A stretch of DNA of 64,000 nucleotides from Symsagittifera roscoffensis (Eukaryota; Xenacoelomorpha; Acoela; Convolutidae), in contig NC_087064.1 of NCBI RefSeq assembly GCF_963678635.1, positions 28,496,189-28,560,188 of the forward strand, read 5' to 3'. The position numbers and the translations under genes were made by a program. This document shows positions 32,701 to 43,811 of this stretch, piece by piece (positions within the stretch are counted from its first letter, which is position 1; each line of letters begins with the position of its first letter). The notes beneath the pieces are model-generated. The model did not search any database and was not told where the DNA came from. It saw only the letters and a program-made list of their open reading frames with translations.

Positions 32701-33051
32701 TCATACTTGGGTAGTCTTAGCCTTGTCTACAATAAACATTCCACTTGGACTCATGGTCATTGGGGGTTGCAGTAAGTTGTTACTGCAATTCATTTTAATC
32801 TGCTGTTGATGCTGATGCTGATGGTGTTGCTGTTGTAGATTTATGGCGCTTCCGTTCCGACTGAATTGACGTGAGCTCTGTCGTTTGAGGCGCCACTCGA
32901 TGGCAGTTTGGGTGAGTGAGGCGACTCGTGCTTTGAACTTCTCATCGGGTTCTCGTTTAGCGTCCTCGTCTTCCTCGTCCGAGCTCTCCTCGAAGCCCTG
33001 GCATCCTTGCTCCTTCCAGACATCCCACTTCTTAGTCAATTTTTTTACCAT
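32701..33051 (-). CDS. 3'-terminal or internal exon of an unrecognised gene
   Basis: The minus-strand frame follows the acceptor TTTTCTATTTTCAG (AG at 33053-33052) and runs 116 codons to a TGA. Codons are far more GC-rich than the flanks, supporting a real exon. The peptide has a basic/aromatic start (VKKLTKKWDVWKEQG), an acidic run (ESSDEEDEDAK), a helical segment (EKFKARVASLTQTAIEWRLK), then Ser/Arg-rich and Gln/His-rich tracts from a CAG/CAT repeat. It ends in TTQV, a class I PDZ-ligand pattern. The ATG at its 5' end directly abuts the acceptor and is probably internal. A donor-like GTATGA overlaps the stop, so the exon could instead continue. I do not recognise the family. Upstream exons must lie to the right, beyond the window or hidden in the array. 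Confidence 0.72.
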   Translation of the reverse strand: MVKKLTKKWDVWKEQGCQGFEESSDEEDEDAKREPDEKFKARVASLTQTAIEWRLKRQSSRQFSRNGSAINLQQQHHQHQHQQQIKMNCSNNLLQPPMTMSPSGMFIVDKAKTTQV

Positions 33052-33194
33052 CTGAAAATAGAAAAGTTTTTATTTTTTGTCGCCACCGGTCCTGTTCAAT
33101 TCAAGTTCAACCTTGGGGGAGGGGGTTGTCATTCATTTTTCCGTAGCCGGACCCTTCTTGAGGAGGCCGATAAAACTGACACCCTTTTAACCGT

Positions 33195-33275
33195 GACCGA
33201 AGTAGGATTCAAACGCACGCCCTCTCGTGTAAAGAGACGCGTGCCTTACCCCAATTCACCACAGCTGCGCTGGTC
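33195..33275 (-). repeat. tRNA-like (SINE-head) element, unit 1
   Basis: On the minus strand an 81-nt stretch has an A-box-like TGGTGAATTGGGG and a B-box-like GTTTGAATCC, and ends with GACC/GGTC complementarity. The middle CTCTTTACACGAGAG resembles a Val(UAC) anticodon arm. Acceptor pairing beyond four bases fails, so a tRNA-derived SINE is likelier than a functional tRNA. Confidence 0.6.
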
Positions 33276-33589
33276 CTCGGTTTTCTTTTAAACATAGGTG
33301 AGTTGTTATGTTCCGACCAAAGAAGGTGGGAAAGAACTTTGTTGTGGAGTGCGTTCGATTCCAGATGCTTCAATTAAGCGTCAGATGAGGTGGAATCAGG
33401 GACGCCAAAAAGTATGATTTTCATTTCTGCTTTTAAAAAATAATAATCTTATTTCTGAAGAAAGAAAAAAAATAAAATTTCATTTGTTGCAAGAATTGTG
33501 CCAATAATCTAGTTGAAAAAGTTTTAACAGAAAAATTCAACTGAAATTGATGCTGATGGCTCAAATTCATTCGCAACTATTGATTGAAC

Positions 33590-33999
33590 CAGGGGCGGAT
33601 CTAGGATTTTCTCGAGGGGGGGGGACCTTTTTTTTTTTTTTAGGTCGACCAAATTGATTTTTTGAGCTCTCCCAAAGCACTGTTTTGCGTCTATTTTGGC
33701 AAAATTTTCTGCGCCGCAGGCAAATTTTTGAAAAAACAGTCAAAAAACCGTTTTTGGGCACTTTTTGAAAATTTTGACAAAAAAATTGCGTTTTTTTTGG
33801 CGCGCGCTCCCCCTCAAAGTTAGTATATATTGGCGCCGAAGGCGCCTTTAGAAAAATTTTAGGGTCGGTCCGGCAAAAATGGATTTCTGAAAAAGTATCA
33901 AAGGGGGGACCCTTTGGGTCGGCAGGGGGTCGAACCCCTGAGGGGGGGGGGGGGGGGGGGCGTCCGCCCCCCCCGCCCCCCCCCCTAAATCCGCCCCTG
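33590..33999 (+). mobile_element. hAT-type MITE, unit 1, left
   Basis: A 410-bp element with 16-bp inverted ends (CAGGGGCGGATCTAGG / CCTAAATCCGCCCCTG) and an 8-bp target duplication GATTGAAC (33582-33589 and 34000-34007). Units 2 and 3 have the uninterrupted site. Its G- and C-runs create spurious Gly- and Pro-rich ORFs. It contains the palindrome GGCGCCGAAGGCGCC. Confidence 0.93.
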
Positions 34000-35159
34000 G
34001 ATTGAACCATTTTTTCGTTCCAATACTCTCGATTGAGCAGCAAGAAATAGTTTTCTTCCAGTGCATAGACGCCAGGCAAACAAATAAACAGCGGCAATTC
34101 AGTCAGCAAGCGCGAGTAAACAAACTATGGGTACCCGTCCTATTATCATGTGTCGATTATCATGCCCATGATAAAGAATGTAGATTGAAGATTCGATATT
34201 TCATAGTTTTGTTTATTCAAATTGATAATTTTCAACAGTGTATTTTTAGCCGAAATTTAATTGAAGCGGAAATGAAGTTTTAAACGGACCGAACTAATAA
34301 ACCTGCCCCCCGCTCCCTAAAGCAATATGAATGAAATACTGGGGTGGAAGATATTTAGTTGGTCTGTCTGGGGGAGGGTGTTAACTTGATTCACTTTGAC
34401 TCTCCTCTAACAAATCAAGTGATTTGCGAAATAATTACTCAAAATTGTAGGCTTACTTGTCTTTTGTCAAAAACACACCAAGTTAGAGCATGCTAATAGG
34501 CGCACATGCTAATCGCTACACCCCCACAAACTCTAGCTTTTCGCGGCTGACTGTCATTGATAGTTACAATTATTTCAAACCGAAAAAATATATCATTTTA
34601 CTTTGATCGAATGAAAAATAGGATCTTTTTAACAATCTCCCCACCCCCACCCCTGTTAAGAAAGGGGAGAGATTGTTAAGTAGATCCGAAAAATTGAAAA
34701 ATAAATGAATTTCAAAAATTTTTTGAATATTATATTATTGCAATAAATTTATTGCATAATATACTTCACAATAAATAAACTTTTAGGCATCCCAGGGTGG
34801 AATGATATCATCATGTCAAATTATTTTCAGTTGTGAATAGTGATTATGACTAAAATTGACTAAAATTTTTTGATAATAATTTTGTGGTCGGAACATTCTG
34901 AGCTACTTGCGTGCCTTCTGTTTATTCTTATAGACATCTGATAAAAATTAGCTTGAAATGTTATTTCTGCTTTTCGAGGACACTATCTGCAAATTTCAGA
35001 TAGTTAGCGGAGGGTACTTAACTAAATAAATTTTTGACTTTTTGTTTGCCGGTTTTAATTCTGATCTGCCTAAATCAAGTTTTTCCCGTTCATTATATGA
35101 ACAGCAATTCTCATGAAAACAAAAATTGGTTTGGAAATTTCAGAGAAAGTAGCACAGCC

Positions 35160-35243
35160 ATGGCTCACTTTCCAGACAATCAAATTGTTTATAAGGAAAT
35201 AATAGTGGAAGTAACTGTGTCCGAAGAGAAGTCGGATATTTGA
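35160..35243 (+). other. Conserved 27-codon ORF, unit 1
   Basis: It starts in a strong context (ACAGCCATGG) just after a possible acceptor AATTTCAG and encodes MAHFPDNQIVYKE... to a TGA. The peptide is identical in all four units (45291-45374, 53516-53599, 61257-61340), where the only base change seen is synonymous. High overall identity of the units weakens this as evidence of coding. Confidence 0.25.
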
Positions 35244-35452
35244 GGCCCATCATGATCCGTGATCAATGCTTGAGGTTTCGACCAGATTACGCACCCAAAA
35301 TTAACCAAAAGTTGCGGTATAATTATATGACCAGTCGACATATTGACGACAGATTAAACAATTGATTGTTCTTTATGGTTCTTAGTCAAATCAATCAACC
35401 GTTTCAGGCAGATTTAGTTTTTAACAGGTCTCCTTTTAAAAATAATCTTCTC

Positions 35453-35650
35453 AGGGAAACAACAGCCAGAAAAAAAACAAAAGCTTGTTTGTTGGTGATT
35501 TTTGTTGTTTTTCTTTTTATTTTTCGCTTTATTTGTTCTTCTGGCATTTTAAGGGAAACAACAGCCAGAAAAAAAACAAAAGCTTGTTTGTTGGTGATTT
35601 TTGTTGTTTTTCTTTTTATTTTTCGCTTTATTTGTTCTTCTGGCATTTTA
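35453..35650 (+). repeat. 99-bp tandem duplication, unit 1 only
   Basis: Two adjacent identical-looking copies start at 35453 and 35552 (AGGGAAACAACAGCC...). Units 2 to 4 carry one copy. The length is a multiple of three, so the overlying ORF stays open, but I see no sign that this ORF is a gene. Confidence 0.9.
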
Positions 35651-35859
35651 AGGGCCCATTTAAACCGAAACGCTTTGTTGGTAAAAGGAGCCAGTTGTAC
35701 AAAGCACGAACGTTACTTGCTGATATGTGATATCTATGTTTCTATTAGTGTGGAACTTTGTTTAGATTAGAATCACTTGTGTAAATGAACACCAATTCTG
35801 GTTCGACTTGCTATGACTTTTTGTTTCGACTTGCGTAACGAAAGTAACGGTTGTTTCGA

Positions 35860-36300
35860 CTTTCGTAACGAAAGTAACGGAATATTTGTGCTCGAGGGGG
35901 GAGGGGTTTCTTTAGACAAATTTCGACTTTTTAACCAGCCATTTTGACGGAAATTTTTTATATCATTGAAAAGGTATTGTTGTTCTGAACTTAAACTTGA
36001 AAAGATATCTCACCTGTGCTTAATTTTCGTAAAGTTATGGGGGTTTAAAAATTGCCATTTTGGACAATTTGCGACAATTAACGCGCGATATATTTCGCGC
36101 TATTAACGCGTAAGCGGAGATTTAATTCGCCCTGGAAATTGTTCCGAATTGGTTGAAGGAAGCTTATTTTGCATAATTTATTTGTTACTAGGATGATGGA
36201 GGATGATTTTCACAAGACAAAAAAATCGCATTTTTATGATTATTTTTCTCATTTTCTTTTGTTACATTTAATTTTTTCATGTTATTACTGCGCCATAAAA
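35860..36300 (+). repeat. Dispersed repeat family 2 inside unit 1
   Basis: It is colinear with the minus strand of 16321-16770. Hairpin GCGCGATATATTTCGCGC lies at 36083-36100. The corresponding positions in units 2 and 3 read GCGCGATATACTTCGCGC, changing only the loop. The preceding CGTAACGAAAGTAACGG motif is duplicated. Confidence 0.75.
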
Positions 36301-37644
36301 AAGGCAGTCGAAACCTGCAGGGCTTCGCCCTGATACAAGCAATCTTGTTTATGTATTAGCTTGTAAAACACACGGAGAAAAACATATCAGTCGATGGCGT
36401 AATTTTTTGTTTGCTTTTTTTGAAAACTGGAAGTTTAGCGCATATTATTTTTTAAAGATGGCATTGGCAAGGATATTGCAATCGGGGGATCTATTTAACA
36501 ATCTTTCAAGTAATACTGTACACTGACTGAGCCTAAAGGTAAAGACTACGGCTGACACAGTGAAGATCCCAAGTTTGTATCTGATCAGGAACTATCTTTT
36601 TGTCAATGGGAAATAATATTCTGTTTTAAATGAAATTTTCAGCCTATTAAGTGCTTGCTTTTCTTTGTCGGCTTTGTTTTTTTTTGATTGAACAGATTTT
36701 GGATTGTTTTATATCGGTTTATTAGCCTGCGTGCTTGTGTTCTGCTTATTAGATCGTGCTTGTGTTCTGAGGGGAAGGTGGACTTAAATCGTTTATCTTA
36801 GTTTTGAATATAAGAAAAAACCGGCATGAAGAGTTTCTGCCAGGTATTTCCGTCTCTCTTACCGCTTGGTTATTATTGTGCCGATAATGATTTTGATCCG
36901 ATTGTCTGGATTTTTCCCCTCAACTGTGGTCTGCCTGTTGAATAAATCTAGTGATATCAAAAGTGGTGCAAAAAAATTTTCTTAACCAGGAAAACTATAA
37001 TTGTACTGTATTGTAGGGTGCGTAATATTGTGTTTGTTCTTTATTAGCTTTGCCCTTTGTGCTCGGTTGAATCAATTTTAGCACACTCATTCATTTATAA
37101 AACGCTAGTATTATTCATTAGTCTCATTGTTGAGACCGGATATGTTTGCTATTTTTGGACTGTTTTGATGGATCTGAAATTTTTATCAAAAATTTCAATG
37201 GGTATTAAGAGTACTTTTTGTGTGTGTAATTGGGTACTAAAATTGGTTTAGTCGAGCACAAAAAGCAAAGCTAGCAAAGAAGAAACACAAAATTATGTAC
37301 CCTTCTTTTCTGATTAAGAAACCTTGTTGGTTGGCGCCAACAGAACTCGAAGTGGAAAAATGTTCAAATCCTTCAATTCAGCCCAAAAATGGAAAAAAAT
37401 ACCCCGTCTTTGCAAGTTTTTCGGCAGCCAAACTGAGCGCAAAAATTTTAGGTTTTTTTTTTCAAAAGATTTTTCGCCTCATTATAAGAAGCTAGAACAA
37501 ATGATTTTAAATTTTCAGCCCAATTTTATACTCTAATGTATGAGAAAATTTGTAATTTGCCTATCTGGATGCTGAGATCATTTTGCAGATACAGCGCTTT
37601 ATTCAAACCTAGTGGGTACTTTTCACCTCTGCGAAAACGGTTAC

Positions 37645-37687
37645 CAGGATTATTGAGCGTGTCGAGACGGCGTAACGCTGCTTCTAA
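37645..37687 (-). other. Possible micro-exon, unit 1
   Basis: On the minus strand TTTTTTTAGTCAG | 43 bp | GTAACC encodes a coil-like LEAALRRLDTLNNP. It is present in every unit and on the same strand as the 32701-33051 exon. The open frame around it is longer in units 2 to 4 (47569-47832, 55793-56056, 63536-63799); unit 1 has one extra A. Speculative. Confidence 0.2.
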
Positions 37688-39110
37688 CTGACTAAAAAAA
37701 ACCAAAACATCTAATCTGACAACTCAGACAATTAACTTTGATCACCTTTTGCTTTCTCAAAAAAATCAAACGAAAAAGTGACATAACCAATTTAAAAACT
37801 TTCTGAAAAGAAATATCATGAGATGAAGGTTTTTGGTATGTTCACATGGCATATATTCGACAAACTAGGCGAAATTTTTTGCTCTAAGTTTGAATATCAT
37901 CAGTTTTCAGATCGCAAAAATGAACGCCAAATGAAAAAACTGTCCTCCTACTACAATTCTCAACTCAAATTGAACTTTGAGTATTCCGAAAAGTTTCTCT
38001 TTTTTGTTTGTAGGTTTTCTTGAAATCTTCAAAATTTTTGTCTGTTTTTCCTAATATTCAAAGTTCAGACAACAATTTTGAAGATTGAAGATTTCAAGAA
38101 AACCTAAAAAAAAAAGTTTTCGGAATCTTCAGAATCCCACTACTTAAAAAGCGGGAAGCAACGAGAAACCAGATTTCGAGGCTGCTCAGCGAGAATTTTA
38201 CGCAAAAAGAAAACACAAGAGAAAACACAAGAATTGCACAAGAGTTTTGAAAAACTGAAGCAAACTGAAAAGTTAATAAAAGTTGTTTAACTAACAAGCG
38301 CAAGACAGAACATTGGTCCTCTGGAGGCAACTTTTGATAATCTGATCAAGCAAGTAGCAAGGACAGCAAGAAGTAAGCTTTTTGTTGAGACGATCACAGA
38401 GCTGCACAAAAATATTAGAAACAACTGATCTCAAAATGACGAATCAAGAAGTAGACAACTAGAAGAGGTCAAATATTCTGTCGAAGTAGATAGCAACAGC
38501 CATTGAGAAGACTAAAGTGTCGCAAGCTGGTCGATCAATACCTATCAACCTCACAACAAAACTAATTTTCGTAAATGAAAGTAGAGAGAAGGACTTACAA
38601 TCCAGACATCAAAATAGCAAAAAAGCAAGAAGCCAAAACTAAAAATTAGGAGCGTCAAAATATCGAGGCAAGGAGAACATCTAAAATATAATCTGAACAA
38701 ACCAAATTTCAACTTGAAACAAAAGCAAAAGCGACGTGAATGTCAAGCGACCTGATTGTTGAAAAACTGGCTAAGCTGGAAACGCCGGAATTATGTGAGA
38801 CTCCCTTTTTCCCCGTCAATTTCATGGCGCGAAGACAAAAACCAGAGCCGTACCAGCTCTTGAGCCCAAAAGGTTGACCCCGGACAACTCGCCCAAACAC
38901 CTGTACAGAACAAACTTCAACAGGCTCGCAAGAAGATGATTGCTTGCAAGCTCAATTAAAAACAAAGAAAACAATCCACACGAAAGGAGCCGACCAAAAG
39001 GTTTATCGTTATTGTTACAAACTAAAAAAACCCATGAAAATAATCAGATTAGAAAAACCACAACAAAGCAACATCCGATCAGACCTTTTATCAAAATCTA
39101 AGCTTCAGTG

Positions 39111-39557
39111 CAGGGGCGGATCTAGGATTTTCTCGAGGGGGGGGGGCGGATTTTTAAAAAATTTTCCAAAATTTTGACGACCTTTTTTTTTTTTTTAGGT
39201 CGACCAAATTGATTTTTCGAGCTCTCCCAAAGCACTGTTTTGCCCCTATTTTGGCAAAGGTTTCTGCGCCGCAGGCAAATTTTTGAAAAAACAGTAAAAA
39301 AAAAAAAGCCGTTTTTGGGCACTTTTTGAAAAATTTTGACAAAAAAATAGCGTTTTTTTTGGCATGCGCTCCCCCTCAAAGTTAGTATATATTGGCGCCG
39401 AAGGCGCCTTTAGAAAAATTTTAGGGTCGGTCGGCCAAAAATGGATTTCTGAAAAAGTATCAAAGGGGGGACCCTTTGGGTCGGCAGGGGGTCGAATCCC
39501 TGAGGGGGGGGGGGGGGGGCGTCCGCCCCCCCGCCCCCCCCCCTAAATCCGCCCCTG
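39111..39557 (+). mobile_element. hAT-type MITE, unit 1, right
   Basis: A 447-bp element closely related to 33590-33999, with the same ends and an 8-bp target duplication CTTCAGTG (39103-39110 and 39558-39565). Empty sites AAGCTTCAGTGTACCG are readable in unit 2 (near 49148) and, with one base changed, in unit 3 (near 57368). Confidence 0.95.
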
Positions 39558-41349
39558 CTTCAGTGTACCGATGAATCGAAGTGCCTTTTAAACCAGTTAA
39601 ACTGAAGTTGGTGGAATTAAGTGAGACCCCCTTGGCTGACCGGAATTGTCAAAAAATCTCTTAGCAACTGTAGATGGTGCCTCGAATGATGACAGCATCG
39701 ATATCAAAAACATAAAAAGGCTAGTTATTGGAAAATCCAGGCGACCAATCTTGTGTTAGACTATTTGAAAAAAAAATGTTTTCCACTTGGCTTAATCTTG
39801 CAAGAAATTTTGGTATATTTCATAATATAGTTATTGCACAGCTTGAAAAACCAACATGGAAGCTTTCAGCATGTTGCAGAACTCTCAGTCAATCATTAAA
39901 TTTGCTCTTTTTGTTCAAACATGCCTGAACTTTGCACGCAGCACGAATGTTCTCGACGTCTGAATTTCGACTCAGTTTAAAAGAGCGCTTTCAAAGAGCT
40001 TCTGCTCAAACTGGGAGCAATTTGTAGTTATATTTCACAATAAACCGACACAATGAAGTTGAATTGAGTTATTTTAGCAAATCGTTGAATAACGAAGCAA
40101 TTTTTCACTATGATTTGGTAATTTAGTTTTCCACTACTGAAAAATAAGCTTTTAAACGCCCTGGAGGACCAAAAGACCAGCAGGAAACCACACACCCTAA
40201 GGTTCATTCTAGACTGTCCGAAAATTAAAAAACGAGCAAAGTGTGTCCCCTGCAATATAGCTCACAAACTGTGCAATTGTATCAAACTTACATACATAAA
40301 AGAAATACAAATGATGATCAGCCGCAGAGTCGTTTGACCTTTTGGCATTGAAGGCTCGGCAAAAAACCATAATCGCATCCTGCGTACACAAACTAGAGGC
40401 AGTAAATAGCTCCAATTAAAGACCAGTAAACTGAGAATTAGATGTTTCCTCAGATTTTTTGACCAATTATAAAAGCAGCAGCTTGCTACATTTAATCAAG
40501 TTACTTGTCACGAGAAATTATATAAAAAAGAAGCTACTGCCCTCCGTGACAATGTATCCAGGGTGTTTTTTAACCAATAAAAATTTTCTCAGACTTCAGT
40601 TTCTTCGGTAAAACACAAACAGTTTCACAGGGAATCATGGAGCAGCAAATTATAGAAGTGAATTATATAAACATAAATAGCAAAATCTCTGGCTTTTTGC
40701 TATTCATCCGAAACCACTGAGCGATTCAATTTTTTTTCAAGACGTCTTTTGTCTCATTAGATCCCTCGCATAAAATCCGGAAATCGCCATAGTGATAACA
40801 ATCTCGTCAAACCACAAAAACTGGAACCAAATTTGTCAATTTTACAATGCAGCAGCTGATAATAACATCAATTTTAGCAATGGCGCTCTGCAGCTACTGC
40901 AGTGTCTGTGGAAATATTTTCTAGGTTACGGAAAAAACGAGGTTGGGATGTCCGCCGAATTTGGGTAAAAGTTTTAATTTGTTCTTATCAAAAGTGGTGT
41001 GTCGAGTTTTGTGATTATTTTGAACAATCAAGGCAGACACAGGAATACTATTTTTTCAACGCGAAACTTTTTTTTGGTGCCCAAAATTAGCCAGTGTGTG
41101 TTAGATGCTCGTTACTCATCTCAATTGGATATGTTTTTAAATGCAGAAAACTTCAAGAGGAACTTTTAAATGGATGATATTGTGAAATGTATGTGGTAAA
41201 AGTTTGAGTGAAAGGGCAAAAAGTAGACAGCTAGCAGATGTCTATGGTGTAATTCTCAGGTGAACAGAGAAAAAAGTTTGAAACCCAGAGCAAAAAACTG
41301 AAAGAAGTCGAATGATTTGCAGTTAACGAATGATTCACAACTCAAAAAG

Positions 41350-42200
41350 CAGCAGACGCAGATACCACCAGCCATTTAGAAGACTCAAGTGTCGCAAACT
41401 GGTGGATCAATTGCTCAACCTCACAAAAAACTAATGAGAGTTTACTTTTTAAGTCCGCGAAAAAAAGCAAAAGCGACCGGAATTACATACAAGCGACCTG
41501 AATGTTAAAAACTGCCTAAGTCGGAAATGCCGGAATTAAGTGAGACTCCCGTGGTTGAGCGGAACGGTCAAATGTTCTCGTAGCAACTGCAGATAGCGCC
41601 TAGGTCGATGACAGCAATCAAGCTGAGTTATCGGAAAACCAAAGCCACCATCCACGGGTTAGGCTATTCAGAAAATGTAATCCGCTCTGCATTCTCTTGC
41701 TAGAAATTTTCGTAGACCTCAAATTATGGTTATTGCTTAGCTTAAAAAATCCTTGTTCAACATTTCATTAAGTTGCATGTCCCTTTATCAAACATTAAAT
41801 AAGCTTATATTGTGTAAGCATGCCTGAATTGTTTTTAGAAGTTACGGATGATTTTGAGATCTGAGTTTCCAACGCGTTTTACAGTGCACTTTCAGAAATC
41901 TTCTGTTAAAAAAGGAGCAGCTGGTTTCTTTTCAAAATCAGCCGACAAAAGGCCGTTAAAATGAGTTATTTTAGCTATTGGCTAAAAAAAAATTTTTTCG
42001 CGATGAGTTGACAAATGTAGTTTTCCACCACCAGAAAGTCAGATTTTAGACGCTTCGAAGAGTAAAAAACAAACAAAAACCACACTTTTTGCATCTTTCG
42101 CTCCTCCTAGACGTCCGAAAAGGGCCGAGTTTTGTGACGACTCAACTGTGAACAATCAACGCAGACAAAGGAAAACGATTTAATCAATGCAAAGCATATT
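41350..42200 (+). repeat. Diverged internal duplicate block B (partner about 39560-41090)
   Basis: Blocks A and B share in order GGAATTAAGTGAGAC, TAGCAACTG.AGAT, GATGACAGCA, AAGCATGCCTGAA-like, TGAGTTATTTTAGC and GAGTTTTGTGA...GAACAATCAA. They are much more diverged than the 8.2 kb units, so this duplication predates the array. Confidence 0.65.
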
Positions 42201-42242
42201 TTCCTTCCAGACATGCCACTTCTTATTCAATTTTTTTACCAT
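42180..42242 (-). pseudogene. Decoy copy 1 of the 32701-33051 exon
   Basis: The acceptor TTCTATTTTCAG and first codons are kept (MVKKLNKKWHVWKE), then the duplication breaks off and the frame reads NMLCID and TAA, 20 codons in all. If spliced it would give a short alternative C-terminus. Confidence 0.7.
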
Positions 42243-43565
42243 CTGAAAATAGAAAAGTTGTCCTGTTCAATTCAAGCTCAACCGCGGGGGAGGGGGTTGT
42301 CATTCAATTTAGCGGCAGCCGGACCCACCTTGAGGAGGCAGATAAAACTGACACTCTTCCAACCTTGACCGATGTAGGATTCAAACGCACGCCCTCTCGT
42401 GTTAAGTGACGCGTGCCTTACCCCACTTCACCACAGCTGCGCTGGTCCTCGGTTTTCTTTTAAACATAGGTGAGTTGTTGTTGTTCCGACCAAAGAAGGT
42501 GTGAAAGAACTTTGTTTTGGAGTGCGTTCGATTCCAGATGCTTCAATTAAGCGCCAGATGAGGTGGAATCAGGGACACCAAAAAGTATGATTTTCATTTC
42601 TGCTTTTAAAAAAAATATCTTACTTCTGAAGAAAGAAAAGTATAAAATTTCATATGTTGCAAGAATTGTGCCAATAATCTAGTTGAGAAAGTTTCGACAG
42701 AAAAATTCAAAAAGCAAAAGACGCAGATACCACCAGCCATTTAGAAGACTCAAGTGTCGCAAACTGGTGGATCAATTGCTCAACCTCACAAAAAACTAAT
42801 GAGAGTTTACTTTTTAAGTCCGCGAAAAAAAGCAAAAGCGACCGGAATTACATACAAGCGACCTGAATGTTAAAAACTGCCTAAGTCGGAAATGCCGGAC
42901 TTAAGTGAGACTCCCGTGGTTGAGCGGAACGGTCAAATGTTCACGTAGCAACTGCAGATAGCGCCTAGGTCGATGACAGCAATCAAGCTGAGTTATCGGA
43001 AAACCAAAGCCACCATCCACGGGTTAGGCTATTCAGAAAATGTAATCCGCTCTGCATTCTCTTGCTAGAAATTTTCGTAGACCTCAAATTATGGTTATTG
43101 CTTAGCTTAAAAAACCCTTATTCAACATTTCATTAAGTTGCATGTCCCTTTATCAATCATTAAATATGCTTATATTGTGTAAGCATGCCTGAATTGTTTT
43201 TAGAAGTTACGGATGATTTTGAGATCTGAGTTTCCAACGCGTTTTACAGTGCACTTTCAGAAATCTTCTGTTAAAAAAGGAGCAGCTGGTTTCTTTTCAA
43301 AATCAGCCGACAAAAGGCCGTTAAAATGAGTTATTTTAGCTATTGGCTAAAAAAATTTTTTTCGCGATGAGTTGACAAATGTAGTTTTCCGCCACCAGAA
43401 AGTCAGATTTTAGACGCTTCGAAGAGTAAAAAACAAACAAAAACCACACTTTTTGCATCTTTCGCTCCTCCTAGACGTCCGAAAAGGGCCGAGTTTTGTG
43501 ACGACTCAACTGTGAACAATCAACGCAGACAAAGGAAAACGATTTAATCAATGCAAAGCATATTT
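42202..43565. repeat. Tandem array, deleted unit (1364 bp)
   Basis: It starts like a full unit (exon fragment, tRNA-like element) but jumps at about 42707 from AGAAAAATTCAA to the end block that begins near 41340 in unit 1. It is therefore a unit lacking about 6.9 kb, or a local duplication of the unit end. Confidence 0.82.
42367..42447 (-). repeat. tRNA-like element, deleted unit
   Basis: An 81-nt copy of the 33195-33275 element. The anticodon-arm region now reads CACTTAACACGAGAG, breaking the 5' stem, while the A- and B-box-like parts remain. Confidence 0.6.
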
Positions 43566-43606
43566 TCCTTCCAGACATGCCACTTCTTATTCAATTTTTT
43601 TACCAT
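43544..43606 (-). pseudogene. Decoy copy 2 of the 32701-33051 exon
   Basis: Same as copy 1: intact acceptor, 20 codons, stop TAA at 43546-43544. Confidence 0.7.
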
Positions 43607-43730
43607 CTGAAAATAGAAAAGTTGTCCTGTTCAATTCAAGCTCAACCGCGGGGGAGGGGGTTGTCATTCAATTTAGCGGCAGCCGGACCCACCTTGAGGA
43701 GGCAGATAAAACTGACACTCTTCCAACCTT

Positions 43731-43811
43731 GACCGATGTAGGATTCAAACGCACGCCCTCTCGTGTTAAGTGACGCGTGCCTTACCCCACTTCACCACAG
43801 CTGCGCTGGTC
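43731..43811 (-). repeat. tRNA-like element, unit 2
   Basis: An 81-nt copy with the same stem change as the 42367 copy. Confidence 0.6.

Larger units (their letters stand above)
33011..42201. repeat. Tandem array unit 1 (9191 bp, with insertions)
   Basis: Unit limits are set at TCCTTCCAG inside the exon copies. Removing two MITEs with their target duplications (418 and 455 bp) and a 99-bp duplication leaves about 8219 bp, matching units 2 and 3 (8224 and 8227). It begins with the real exon's 5' part, then a tRNA-like element, repeat family 2 and non-coding DNA. Near its end are two diverged related blocks (about 39560-41090 and 41350-42200). No intact gene is seen. Confidence 0.88.

Noticed and set aside
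33567-34109. Gly/Pro-rich ORFs on both strands near 33.6-34.1 and 39.1-39.5 kb
   Set aside because: They arise from the G- and C-runs of the hAT-type MITEs.
35366-35770. 134-aa and related hydrophobic ORFs repeated in each unit (also 45497, 53722, 61463)
   Set aside because: They are present in each unit only because the DNA is duplicated; there is no domain, splice support or third-position bias that I can see, and their length changes between units.
40902-41090. 62-aa ORF seen in units 1-3 (also 50491 and 58715)
   Set aside because: Non-synonymous differences between copies, no recognisable motif, and it overlaps the diverged block A without a conserved frame in block B.
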